From Bog-473 sp963809715 (lineage in GTDB: Bacteria; Actinomycetota; Acidimicrobiia; Acidimicrobiales; RAAP-2), in NCBI GenBank assembly GCA_963809715.1, contig CAWEKO010000003.1, positions 186,001 to 250,000 of the forward strand: a DNA stretch of 64,000 nucleotides, in the 5' to 3' direction. Below the pieces are notes generated by a model. The model was not told where the DNA came from, did no database searches, and was given only the letters and a program-made list of their open reading frames with translations. Shown here piece by piece: positions 23,692-32,382 of the stretch (positions within the stretch are counted from its first letter, which is position 1; every line of letters starts with the position of its first letter). The position numbers and the translations under genes are program-made.

Positions 23692-24732
23692 ATGGGTGAA
23701 GGTCCCTATCGAGTGGTCCAGTGGGCCACCGGAAATATCGGGCTGCGCTCGCTCCGGGCCGTGATCGACCATCCCGAGCTCGAGCTGGTGGGCCTCTACG
23801 TCTACTCCGACGCCAAGGCGGGACGGGACGCAGGGGAGCTCTGCGGCAGCGGGCCCACCGGTATCAGGGCCACCCAGGACGTCGACGAGATCATCGCTCT
23901 CCGACCCGACTGCGTGCTCTTCATGGGAGACCGGGCCGACGTCGACGTCCTGTGCCGGCTTCTCGAGTCGGGGGCCAACGTCGTGTCGACGCGCAGCGAG
24001 TTCCATCGTCCTCAGAACCTCGACCCCGACGTGCGCGAGCGTATTGAGTCGGCCTGCGCCCGGGGCGGGTCATCCCTCTACAGCACGGGCTCGAGCCCCG
24101 GCTTCATCACCGAGGCGTTGCCCTTCGCGCTACTCTCGTTGCAGCGACGTCTGGACCGGCTGCTGATCGAGGAGTTTGCCGACATGTCGTCGCGCAACTC
24201 GCCCGAGATGATCTTCGACCTCATGGGCTTCGGGCGTGACCCGGCCCGATTCGATCCACGCGGGGTCGAAGCCCACGGTGGGTCGTCCTTCGCCGGTTCG
24301 CTGGCCACGGTTGCCGACGCCCTTTCCGTCCCGCTCGACGACGTGGTGTCGACCGCGGCGGTGGCGACCGCCCGTCAGCCCGTCGAGATCGCGGCGGGGC
24401 GGATCGAGGCCCGCACCATCGCGGCTCAGCGCCTGGAGGTGTCGGGGATGCAGAGGGGGCGGCCGCTCCTGACATTCCGGGCCAACTGGTACCTGACCCG
24501 CGACGTGGAGCCGGCCTGGGATCTGCGCGACACCGGGTGGCACGTGCTGGTCCAGGGCGACACCCCGCTCGACCTCGACATCCGCTTCCCCGTTCCCGAG
24601 GAGGAATGGGCGGCCACGTCGCCGGGCCTGACCGCGCACCGCCCGGTCAATGCCGTGCCCTATGTCTGCGCGGCGGCTCCCGGGATCCGCACGACGCCCG
24701 ACCTGCCGCAGATCATCCCGAACTTCGGGTGA
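23692..24732 (+). CDS. DapB-like NAD(P)-binding protein
   Basis: 346 residues. The N-terminal Rossmann domain resembles dihydrodipicolinate reductase (YRVVQWATGNIGLRSLRAVI, then CVLFMGDRADVDVLCRLLESGANVV). The C-terminal domain lacks the DHHHK catalytic signature of DapB. Actinobacteria carry many such proteins next to catabolic genes, including 2,4-diaminopentanoate-dehydrogenase-like enzymes, but the substrate is unknown. ATG 23692 follows GAGGAGGGCAGG. A flavodoxin-like reductase follows after 30 bp, probably in the same transcript. Confidence 0.85.
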   Translation: MGEGPYRVVQWATGNIGLRSLRAVIDHPELELVGLYVYSDAKAGRDAGELCGSGPTGIRATQDVDEIIALRPDCVLFMGDRADVDVLCRLLESGANVVSTRSEFHRPQNLDPDVRERIESACARGGSSLYSTGSSPGFITEALPFALLSLQRRLDRLLIEEFADMSSRNSPEMIFDLMGFGRDPARFDPRGVEAHGGSSFAGSLATVADALSVPLDDVVSTAAVATARQPVEIAAGRIEARTIAAQRLEVSGMQRGRPLLTFRANWYLTRDVEPAWDLRDTGWHVLVQGDTPLDLDIRFPVPEEEWAATSPGLTAHRPVNAVPYVCAAAPGIRTTPDLPQIIPNFG

Positions 24733-24762
24733 CCGGCGACGCACGTTGAACAGCCGGTTGAC

Positions 24763-25287
24763 GTGAGGACCATCGGGGTGGTCGTCGGCAACCCCAAGCC
24801 GCGCTCGCGCACGCTGGAGGTGGCGTCTCGGGTGGCCACGGCCGCGGCGCGGGCCACTGCCCTCGAGACGGCCGAGCGCATCACGGTGGACTTGGCCGAC
24901 CTGGGACCTCAGCTCTTCGACTGGGGGTCCCCAGAGGTACGCGGCGCCGTCGAATCCGTGCGCACCTGCGCGCTCGCGGTGGTGGCCTCACCGACGTACA
25001 AGGCGAGCTACACCGGGCTGCTCAAGTCGTTCCTGGACTGGTTCAGCACGACGGACCTGCTCGGGGTGTGCGTGATCCCAGTCATGGTTGGAGCCGGACG
25101 GGACCACGCGCTGGCGGTCGAGGTCCATTTGCGCCCCGTCCTGGTAGAGCTCGGCGCCACCCTGCCCACCCGCGGCCTCTATGTCACCGAGGACCAGCTC
25201 GACGTCCTCGACGACGTGGTGGGCGTGTGGCTCGAGCTGGCGGCACCGCAGCTCCGCGCCGCGGTCGGCTCAGCGCCCCTGGGCTAG
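24763..25287 (+). CDS. NAD(P)H-dependent FMN reductase
   Basis: 174 residues of flavodoxin-like fold: IGVVVGNPKPRSRTLEVA is the FMN phosphate loop (family pattern GS.R..S.t). AVVASPTYKASYTGLLKSFLDW is the GSPTY.g...lK.f.D segment and PVMVGAGRDHALAVE follows. It likely supplies reduced FMN to a monooxygenase such as the luciferase-like enzymes at 40106 or 53517. It starts at GTG, in line with the DapB-like gene. Confidence 0.9.
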   Translation: MRTIGVVVGNPKPRSRTLEVASRVATAAARATALETAERITVDLADLGPQLFDWGSPEVRGAVESVRTCALAVVASPTYKASYTGLLKSFLDWFSTTDLLGVCVIPVMVGAGRDHALAVEVHLRPVLVELGATLPTRGLYVTEDQLDVLDDVVGVWLELAAPQLRAAVGSAPLG

Positions 25288-26093
25288 ATCTTCCTGGACC
25301 CCGAAAGGCTTGACTTTGTGATGAGTTTCCTGCACGTGAGTCGCTGGAAGACGCATCATGTTCCCGGACGCGGACCTCGTCTCGCCTGGGAGAACGACCC
25401 AACGGCGCGAAGGGTCCGCTCGATGAGGGCGTGTCCAAGAGACGCGGACCAGGTCGCGAGGGGAGGAGTTCCGCCCCCTCCCGCTAATGCCCCGTCAGCC
25501 AACAATGATTCGTTTGCCGTATCCCCGATGGCACGTACATGGATACCGAGTGGTGTGATGCCGGGCCTCCCTTTTCGACGATGGGCAGGCAAGCAATCCT
25601 GGGGCCGAGTTCGGGCCGTGTCGCGCCGGGGTGGTCGGCAGTCTTGCAATTCGTTTGTGCACGCAGTGCATCCCTGCTCGTTTCCAGAAGGAGCGACACC
25701 CTCGAGCGGTGGCTACTGCTACACACACACACTGTCCCCTAGGTCGAGGTGTCGGGGGTTTGGGGTTCGAACTGGACTCACCAGAACGCCAGCACGAGGG
25801 TTTCAAGATGTAGCTACTGAGTCCAGCTGGCACACGAGCGCCGAGGCGGCGGCGTCGCGGGTCGGATAGAGCGCCCTCTCGACGCACCGATAAGCGGCGT
25901 GTCTCGATAGGCCAATTGACCGAAACGGGAGCGGTGGATTTGGGGAAATGGGTTCGTGCGCCGTTCCTTCCTGGCGGTTCGAATCGCGGCCGAGGACAAC
26001 TCGCACTGAGAACCTGATTGACGAAAGCGGCGATGCGTAGTAAGCCGATCGTGCGGTTCAAGGAATGGCCGCGAAGCAGTCGGGAGTGAGCAA
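25288..26093. other. About 800 bp with no recognisable gene
   Basis: Both strands have only short arginine- and proline-rich frames with no family resemblance. A (CA) microsatellite-like run (CTACACACACACACTG) lies near 25720, followed by a GGTTCGAA segment that looks like a tRNA T-loop but lacks matching stems. The last ~100 bp before 26094 should carry the promoter of the secreted protein. Confidence 0.5.
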
Positions 26094-28553
26094 ATGAGAC
26101 CTCGCTACGTGTCCCGAACGGTGTACCTGCTCTCGACGATGACCCTGGTGTTCGGCTTGCTGGTCGGGTTGAGCGCACAGCGGGCAGGTGCCGCTACCTC
26201 GGCGGCGCCGCCCGCTATGGCGCACGCGTCGAGTGGCCCCGCCGGCTACTGGATGGCGGCCTCCGACGGCGGCGTCTTCGCCGAGGGTGCTGCTCCCTTC
26301 GAAGGCTCCATGGGTGGCAAACCGTTGAATGCCCCCATCGTGGGGATGGCCGTCACACCCTCGAGCACCGGCTACTGGCTCGTCGCATCCGACGGCGGAG
26401 TCTTCAGTTTCGGGGACGCGACGTTCTTCGGGTCTATGGGCGGCGTACACCTCAACGCCCCGATCGTGGGCATGGCGGCGACACCGACTGGCAACGGCTA
26501 CTGGCTCGTCGCCTCCGACGGCGGGATCTTCAGTTTTGGTGACGCGACCTTTCGGGGCTCGATGGGCGGCAAACCGCTCAATCAGCCCGTTGTTGGCATG
26601 ACAGCGTCACCGACGGGCAACGGCTACTGGCTCGTCGCGTCCGACGGCGGGATCTTCAACTTTGGTGACGCGACCTTCCAAGGCTCAATGGGTGGCACGC
26701 GGCTGAACAAGCCAGTAGAGGGAATCAGCGGCACACCGGCCGGAGATGGCTACCGGCTCGTTGCATCAGACGGCGGCGTCTTCGACTTCGGGTCAGCCGC
26801 CTTCGAAGGATCGATGGGCGGCATGCCGCTGAACAAGCCGGTCGTGGGTATGGCCGCCACCGGGGACGGCAACGGCTACTGGCTGGTGGCAGCCGACGGT
26901 GGGATCTTCAACTTCGGGACCGCCCCGTTCAGTGGATCGCTGGGCTCAGTGAAGCTCAACAAGCCCATCGTCGTTATGGCGTCGGTCGGTCCGGCGATCG
27001 GGGGTCGCGCGCTGTTGGTCGGGACCTTCGACGGAATACCGGGGCCGTATCAGAGCATCCAGGATGCCGTGAATGCCGCTCAGCCCGGTGACTGGATCCT
27101 CATCGCTCCGGGCGATTACCACGAGCAGGCCGATCACGTCAATCCACCGTCCGCGGCCGATGTGTCACTCGGATGGTACGGCGGCGTCGCGATCCATACC
27201 AGCGACATCCATCTGCGCGGAATGAACCGGAGCTCGGTCGTGGTGGACGGCACCAAGCCTGGTGCGCCGCAATGCAGCGGCAACGCCGCCGATCAGGATC
27301 TCGGGCCATTGAACTCCGACGGTGCCCCGCTCGGGCGGAACGGAATCGATATCTGGGCCAACGGCGACTCGGTCGACAACCTCACGGTGTGCAACTTCCA
27401 ACTCGTCGAGGACACTGGAGGGAGCCAGGCGGGAAACGGCGGAAACGAGATTTGGTGGGATGGCGGTGACGGCACCGGCAAGATCGGGCTAGAGGGCTAC
27501 GAGGGCAGCTACCTGACGACGACTGACACCTTCAACGGCGCGGTCACCGGCGGCACGGCCCTCGGCAACTACGGCATCTTCTCATCGGCTTCGCAGGGAC
27601 CCGGAGTGTGGAACCAGACGTACGCCAACAACTTCGCCGACTCGGGAATGTACATCGGAGCCTGCCAGCAGGCCTGCGACGCCTGGGTCAACAACTCGTG
27701 GATGGAGAACAACGCCCTCGGCTATTCGGGCACCAACTCGGGCGGCACGCTGGTGATCGAGCACTCCCAGTTCGACAACAACATGGACGGGCTCGACACC
27801 AACACACAGAGCTCCGGTGATCCGCCGCCGCCTCAGAACGGGGCCTGTCCACACGCTGGGGTCAGCGGATTCACCGGGACCCACTCGTGCTGGGTCTTCA
27901 TGGACAACAACTCCCACGACAACAACAATGTGGGGGCTCCGGGCGCCGGGTTGTCCGGCGAGCCGCCGGGGACGGGCATGACCGTGTCGGGTGCCACCAA
28001 CGACACGGTCATGAACAACACGTTCGCCAACAACGACGCCTGGGGCACTCTGTTCGTCCCCTTCCCCGACAGCGATCCGGGGCCGCCCGGGTTGTGTGCT
28101 GGCTCCGGTGGGCAAGTGGTCGCGGGCGTGTGCATCTACGACCCCAAGAACGACGCCCTGCTGAACAACACGTACGCGGGCAACGGCGGGTACGGCAATC
28201 CGACGAACGGTGACTTCGGGCAGATCACCTTCTTTGGTGGAGAGCCACAGAACTGCTACGGCGGCAACACCGCCCCCGCCGGCTCGACTCCCTCCGACCT
28301 CGAGCAGACCCAGCCCCCCGGCTCGTGTGGCGTGACGACCACCGCCGCCAACACCGGCGGCGCACTCTTTACCCAGTTGTTGTGCGCCACCGGACTCGCC
28401 CCCAGCTTCGGCGTTTCGTGCACCGGGATCACGTACCCGACCCCGACCACGCCTCCTCTCATGACATCGGTACCGACGAACCTTCCGACGATGTCCAATC
28501 CATGTCAGGGGGTGCCGAACAACGCGTGGTGCGTCGGCGGAAGGCCGATCTGA
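26094..28553 (+). CDS. Secreted GYWLVASDGG-repeat protein with parallel beta-helix domain
   Basis: 819 residues in three parts. Residues 1-35 are a signal peptide (basic start, hydrophobic core VYLLSTMTLVFGLLVGL, small residues before cleavage). Residues ~46-300 hold six tandem units of ~41 residues with the pattern GYWLVASDGG.F.FGDA.F.GSMGG..LN.P.VGM; the fifth unit has GYR. Residues ~310-800 look like a right-handed parallel beta-helix (pectate-lyase/NosD type): QSIQDAVNAAQPGDWI, YHEQADH, and repeated Asn-rich turns such as NNTFANNDAWG. It has several cysteines and fits a cell-surface or extracellular polysaccharide-binding or degrading role. The enzyme activity is unproven. Confidence 0.9.
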   Translation: MRPRYVSRTVYLLSTMTLVFGLLVGLSAQRAGAATSAAPPAMAHASSGPAGYWMAASDGGVFAEGAAPFEGSMGGKPLNAPIVGMAVTPSSTGYWLVASDGGVFSFGDATFFGSMGGVHLNAPIVGMAATPTGNGYWLVASDGGIFSFGDATFRGSMGGKPLNQPVVGMTASPTGNGYWLVASDGGIFNFGDATFQGSMGGTRLNKPVEGISGTPAGDGYRLVASDGGVFDFGSAAFEGSMGGMPLNKPVVGMAATGDGNGYWLVAADGGIFNFGTAPFSGSLGSVKLNKPIVVMASVGPAIGGRALLVGTFDGIPGPYQSIQDAVNAAQPGDWILIAPGDYHEQADHVNPPSAADVSLGWYGGVAIHTSDIHLRGMNRSSVVVDGTKPGAPQCSGNAADQDLGPLNSDGAPLGRNGIDIWANGDSVDNLTVCNFQLVEDTGGSQAGNGGNEIWWDGGDGTGKIGLEGYEGSYLTTTDTFNGAVTGGTALGNYGIFSSASQGPGVWNQTYANNFADSGMYIGACQQACDAWVNNSWMENNALGYSGTNSGGTLVIEHSQFDNNMDGLDTNTQSSGDPPPPQNGACPHAGVSGFTGTHSCWVFMDNNSHDNNNVGAPGAGLSGEPPGTGMTVSGATNDTVMNNTFANNDAWGTLFVPFPDSDPGPPGLCAGSGGQVVAGVCIYDPKNDALLNNTYAGNGGYGNPTNGDFGQITFFGGEPQNCYGGNTAPAGSTPSDLEQTQPPGSCGVTTTAANTGGALFTQLLCATGLAPSFGVSCTGITYPTPTTPPLMTSVPTNLPTMSNPCQGVPNNAWCVGGRPI
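26238..26990 (+). repeat. Six coding tandem repeats (~123 bp each)
   Basis: DNA-level counterpart of the GYW repeats inside the secreted protein. Units 2-4 are the most alike (GGCTACTGGCTCGTCGC recurs). Divergence between units indicates an old expansion. Confidence 0.85.
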
Positions 28554-28592
28554 GGTTGAAGGACCCACCGGACGAGCGCGGGCGGTAGGCAA

Positions 28593-28636
28593 AGGTGCCC
28601 GTCTCGCATCCGATGTCCCGTACGGAGTGGGCACCT
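28593..28636 (+). terminator. Likely intrinsic terminator
   Basis: A perfect 8-bp inverted repeat (AGGTGCCC / GGGCACCT) with a 28-nt interior that contains further pairing potential. It lies 40 bp after the secreted-protein stop and before the convergent crotonase end. No clear U-tract, as is common in high-GC actinobacteria. Confidence 0.5.
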
Positions 28637-28695
28637 AGTACGTGAGCGAGAGCGATAGATGGATGTAGCAAGCATCATTGTTGGTTGAAACGGCA

Positions 28696-29448
28696 TTAGC
28701 GACCGGTCCAGCGGGGCGCCCGTTTCTCGGCGAAGGCTCGGGCACCCTCCTGCGCATCCTCGGAATGGAAGACGGCGTCCACCAGCGTCACCTGCTCGTC
28801 CCAGAGTTCGTCCTCGGTACGGCCCGGCGTACGGCGCAGGAGTTGTTTCACCGCGGCCACGCCGAGCGGTGCCGCGGCGACGATGGCGGTGGCCAGCTCA
28901 CCGGCACTGTCCAACGCGGCTCCCGGTTCGGAGAGCCGGACCAACAGACCGTGGTCGAACGCGGTCTGGGCCGAGATCAGCCTGCCGGTGAGAGCGAGCT
29001 CGACCACGAGCGACTGCGGCAGGTGGCGGGGGAGTCGCAACAGGGCCCCTCCACCGGGGAACAGGCCGAACTTGACCTCGGGCGAACCGAACCGGGCCGT
29101 GCTCGAGCCGACGAGGAGGTCGGCGATCAGCGCCAGTTCGAGGCCTCCGCCCACCGCGACACCCTCGATGGCGGCGATCAACGGCTTGCGACAACCGTTG
29201 CGCAGGATGGCGTCGATCTTGTCCGGGAGCCCCGAGCGGGCAAACGCCTTGAGGTCCATCCCGGCGCAGAAGTCGCCGCCCGCACCCGTGAGGATCCCCA
29301 CCCGGACGTCGTCGTCCGCGTCGAGCGCAGCCAGCGCCTCGAAGACGCCGAGCGAGACGTCAGAGTCGATGGCGTTGCGCACTTCGGGCCGGTTGAGGGT
29401 GATGAAGCGGACCTGGTCGACGGTCGACGTCAAGACGGCGTCACGCAC
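28696..29448 (-). CDS. Enoyl-CoA hydratase (crotonase family)
   Basis: 250 residues. Unlike the crotonases at 2270 and 38535 it keeps both catalytic glutamates of true hydratases: GVAVGGGLELALIAD and FGSPEVKFGLFPGGGA. The oxyanion loop is GAGGDFCAGMDLKAF. Predicted reaction is syn-hydration of a trans-2-enoyl-CoA. GTG 29448 starts 18 nt after the P450 stop on the same strand, so the two genes form an operon. Confidence 0.93.
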   Translation of the reverse strand: MRDAVLTSTVDQVRFITLNRPEVRNAIDSDVSLGVFEALAALDADDDVRVGILTGAGGDFCAGMDLKAFARSGLPDKIDAILRNGCRKPLIAAIEGVAVGGGLELALIADLLVGSSTARFGSPEVKFGLFPGGGALLRLPRHLPQSLVVELALTGRLISAQTAFDHGLLVRLSEPGAALDSAGELATAIVAAAPLGVAAVKQLLRRTPGRTEDELWDEQVTLVDAVFHSEDAQEGARAFAEKRAPRWTGR

Positions 29449-29466
29449 CGCGCGCTCCCGTTCTGT

Positions 29467-30663
29467 TCACGGCACGAACACCGGGAGCTTCTCCCACCCG
29501 CGCACGGTGGACGTCCGGGCCTGCACCGCGTTGGCCTCGTCGATCTCCCAGACCGGGAAGCGGCGGAGCACCTCCTCGAGGGCCACGCGAGCCTCGAGCC
29601 GGGCCAGGTGCGCACCGAGGCAGAAGTGCAGCCCGTAGCCGAAGCTGAGGTGTCGCTGGGCCTTGCGCCGGATGTCAAAGCGGTCCGGGTCGGTGAACTG
29701 CCGCTCGTCGCGGTTGGCCGAGGCGTTCAGGAGGAGCACGACGCTGCCCTCGGGCACCGTTTGATCATGGTGCTCGACGTCCTTGGTGACGAGGCGGGCC
29801 TGGACCGGTGACGGCGGTTCGTAACGAAGGCACTCTTCGATGGCATTGGGGATCAGTTCGAAGTTCTCGGCCATGGCCTTGCGTTGGTCGGGATGAGCGG
29901 CCAACAGCTTGGCGGCCCAGCCGATCAAGCGCGTGGTCGTCTCGTTGCCCGCTCCGGCCAGCAACCCGATGTAGCCCAGGACCTCGTCGCGGGTGAGCGT
30001 GCGCACCGTCCCGTGCTCGTCGGTGAACTCCGCCGTCAGCAGTTCCGTCATGAGGTCGTCGGAGGGATTCGCGGCCCGCCAGTCGATGTACGCCGCGTAG
30101 TTGGTGGACGCTCCGTCGCGAGCCATCACTTCGGGCATGACTCCATCCTCGAGACGCAGCCCCTCGTCGAGCTGATCGCGGAGCGCCTGCTGGTCCTCCT
30201 CAGGGATGCCGAGCAACATGCCGATCGTTCGCATGGGGATCTCGGTTCCGAGGTCGGCGATGAAGTCGAACCCGCCTTGGCCGACAAGTGGGTCCAAAGT
30301 GCGGGCGGCGTAGGCGCGCACCTGAGGCTCGATCGCCGCCATTCGCCGCGGCGTGAACACGCGGCTCAGCAAAGCGCGGTGCAGGTCGTGATCCGGCGGA
30401 TCCTCGAAAATGAACATCCCTGGCGGCATCTCCACCTTCGCCTTGATGATCTCGAGCACCGAGCCCTGGGCGGAGCTGTAGCTCTGCCACTCGTTGAGGC
30501 CCTTCTCGACGTCCTCGTACCGGCTGAGCGCGTAGAACTCGTACTTCTCGTTGAAGTACAGGGGTGCATCGTCACGAAGCCGTTTCCACACCGGATACGG
30601 ATCGGCGTCGATATCGAAGTCGTACGGGTCGTAGTACGCCGCCGGCGCGGTCATGGCCATCAC
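29467..30663 (-). CDS. Cytochrome P450
   Basis: 398-residue soluble bacterial P450 that inserts one oxygen atom using electrons from a ferredoxin. It has the I-helix oxygen groove GAGNETTTRL, the ExxR pair in EECLRYEPPS and the heme ligand Cys348 in HLSFGYGLHFCLGAHLAR. The N-terminus DPYDFDIDADPYPVWKRLR is typical. A 3Fe-4S ferredoxin gene suitable for such enzymes lies at 61867, but none is adjacent. It is divergent from the acyl-CoA ligase at 30799. Substrate unknown; an aliphatic or steroid-like compound would fit the surroundings. Confidence 0.95.
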   Translation of the reverse strand: MMAMTAPAAYYDPYDFDIDADPYPVWKRLRDDAPLYFNEKYEFYALSRYEDVEKGLNEWQSYSSAQGSVLEIIKAKVEMPPGMFIFEDPPDHDLHRALLSRVFTPRRMAAIEPQVRAYAARTLDPLVGQGGFDFIADLGTEIPMRTIGMLLGIPEEDQQALRDQLDEGLRLEDGVMPEVMARDGASTNYAAYIDWRAANPSDDLMTELLTAEFTDEHGTVRTLTRDEVLGYIGLLAGAGNETTTRLIGWAAKLLAAHPDQRKAMAENFELIPNAIEECLRYEPPSPVQARLVTKDVEHHDQTVPEGSVVLLLNASANRDERQFTDPDRFDIRRKAQRHLSFGYGLHFCLGAHLARLEARVALEEVLRRFPVWEIDEANAVQARTSTVRGWEKLPVFVP

Positions 30664-30752
30664 GTCTCCCTTGCTGCAGTCGGCCGCTCGAGCATCCCAA
30701 CCGGCGCCTTGTGCGGTCGCCGATTGAAAGTAACATTATTGTATGGCAAGAG

Positions 30753-30767
30753 CAGCATTCTCAGCGG
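30753..30767. promoter_or_regulatory. Recurring AT-rich promoter motif
   Basis: CAGCATTCTCAGCGG in the 135-bp divergent promoter between the P450 and the acyl-CoA ligase. It shares CAGCATTCTCA with the motif at 51577. Upstream GTAACATTATTGTA adds further AT-rich symmetry. Confidence 0.4.
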
Positions 30768-30798
30768 TGGGCGCGGCCTCGCTGCCGTCGCCGGCGGC

Positions 30799-32382
30799 GT
30801 GAGCGGGACCCCCGCCGCCTGGCCCAGCGTCCCGGCCATGGTGACCGGCGCCGCCAAGGAGTTCGGAGACGTGCCGGCCATACGCGACGACAGGGTTTCC
30901 ATGTCGTACGCGCAGCTCGCAGCGGCGGCCGACCGCTTCGGCGCGGCGCTGGTCGAGTCGGGCGTCGAACAGGGCGACCGGGTCGGCATCTGGTGCTTCA
31001 ACTGCGCCGAGTGGGTGGTGGCCGTGCTCGGCATCTTCGCCGCCGGCGGCGTCCTCGTCCCGGTCAACACCAGGTTCAAAGGGTCCGAGGCGGCCGACCT
31101 GCTCTCGCGCGGCCGGACCAAGGTCCTGGTGACCGTCACGGACTTCCTCGGTACCGACTACGTCGCCCTCTTGGCGAGCGCCGGGACCCCGCTGCCCGAC
31201 CTGACCGCCACCGTCGTCGTGCAGGGTCCCGTTCCCGAGGGCGCGCTGTCGTGGGAGGACTTCGTGAGCCGGGCGACGCCGGAGGGCCTCGACGAGGTGG
31301 GACGACGGAGCGCCGCGCTCACCGCCGACGACCCGTCGGACATCCTCTTCACGTCCGGCACCACGGGAGTCCCCAAGGGCGTCGTCATGACGCACGGGCG
31401 CACGCTCACCATCGCCACTGACTGGGTGGCCATGACCGGCCTTTCCGCCGGCGACGTCTACCTCCAGGTGAACCCGTATTTCCACATGTTCGGGCTCAAG
31501 GCGGGCATTCTGGCCAGTGTGGCGGCGGGGGCGACGATGCTCCCCGAGCCGGTGTTCGACGTGGACCGGGTGCTCTCCCGGGTCGCGTCCGAGCGGGTCA
31601 CAGTGCTGCCCGGTCCGCCCACGCTCTACCAGTCCATCCTCGACCACCCCGCCCGCGGCGACCACGACCTCTCGACATTGCGGGTCGCCGTTACGGGTGC
31701 GGCCGATATCCCGGTCGAGCTGATCCGGCGGGTCGATGCCGAGCTCCCCTTCTCCAGGGTGGTCACCGGCTACGGACTGACCGAGGGCGGGACCGCGTGC
31801 GGCACCTCGGACGCCGACGACGCGGAGGCCGTGGCCACCACGGTGGGGCGCCCTCGGCCCGGGTTCGAGGTGCGCATCGTTGACGAGGGCGGACGCGAGG
31901 TCGCACCGGGCGAGGCCGGCGAGGTCCTCCTGCGCGGAGGGAGCATCATGCTGGGTTACCTCGACGACCCCGTCGAGACGGCCAAGGTGCTCACCGCTGA
32001 GGGGTGGCTGCACACGGGCGACCTCGGATCGCTCGACGAAGCCGGCCGGCTGCGCATCGTGGGCCGGGTCAAGGACATGTTCATCGTGGGCGGGTTCAAC
32101 GCATATCCGGCGGAGATCGAGAACGCCCTGCTCCGACACCCGGCCATCGCGCAGGCCGCGGTGATCGGCGTCCCCGACCAGAGGTTGGGCGAGGTGGGGA
32201 TGGCCTTCGTCGTGGTGTCCGAGCCGGTCTCGGGCGAGGACATCATCAAGTGGAGCCGCGAGCAGATGGCCAACTACAAGGTGCCCCGGGCAGTCACGAT
32301 CGTCGACACCCTTCCGCTCAACGCGACCGGAAAGGTGATGAAGGACGCGCTACGCGAGCTGGTGTCGGAGGCACAGTCATGA
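30799..32382 (+). CDS. Acyl-CoA synthetase (AMP-forming), FadD type
   Basis: Activates a carboxylic acid to its CoA thioester through an acyl-adenylate. 527 residues from GTG 30799. P-loop FTSGTTGVPKGVVMTH, the A5 motif VTGYGLTEGGTACG, WLHTGDLGSLDEAGRL, the hinge GRVKDMFIVGGFN and the catalytic Lys in NATGKVMKDAL are all present. It resembles FadD3/FadD13-like medium to long or ring-containing acid ligases, which is inference. It overlaps the CoA-transferase by 4 bp (ATGA), so the two are translationally coupled. Confidence 0.94.
   Translation: MSGTPAAWPSVPAMVTGAAKEFGDVPAIRDDRVSMSYAQLAAAADRFGAALVESGVEQGDRVGIWCFNCAEWVVAVLGIFAAGGVLVPVNTRFKGSEAADLLSRGRTKVLVTVTDFLGTDYVALLASAGTPLPDLTATVVVQGPVPEGALSWEDFVSRATPEGLDEVGRRSAALTADDPSDILFTSGTTGVPKGVVMTHGRTLTIATDWVAMTGLSAGDVYLQVNPYFHMFGLKAGILASVAAGATMLPEPVFDVDRVLSRVASERVTVLPGPPTLYQSILDHPARGDHDLSTLRVAVTGAADIPVELIRRVDAELPFSRVVTGYGLTEGGTACGTSDADDAEAVATTVGRPRPGFEVRIVDEGGREVAPGEAGEVLLRGGSIMLGYLDDPVETAKVLTAEGWLHTGDLGSLDEAGRLRIVGRVKDMFIVGGFNAYPAEIENALLRHPAIAQAAVIGVPDQRLGEVGMAFVVVSEPVSGEDIIKWSREQMANYKVPRAVTIVDTLPLNATGKVMKDALRELVSEAQS

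Noticed and set aside
25745..25800. Possible tRNA suggested by GGGGTTCGAACTGG
   Set aside because: No T-stem complementarity, acceptor stem or anticodon arm could be formed on either strand.
26238..26990. Regularly spaced repeats that could suggest a CRISPR array
   Set aside because: The period (~123 bp) is an exact multiple of three, repeats are degenerate and encode a protein repeat in a long intact frame.
29884..30798. Upstream extension of the acyl-CoA ligase at 30799
   Set aside because: The extension lies antisense to the P450 gene; the ligase family begins about at GTG 30799.
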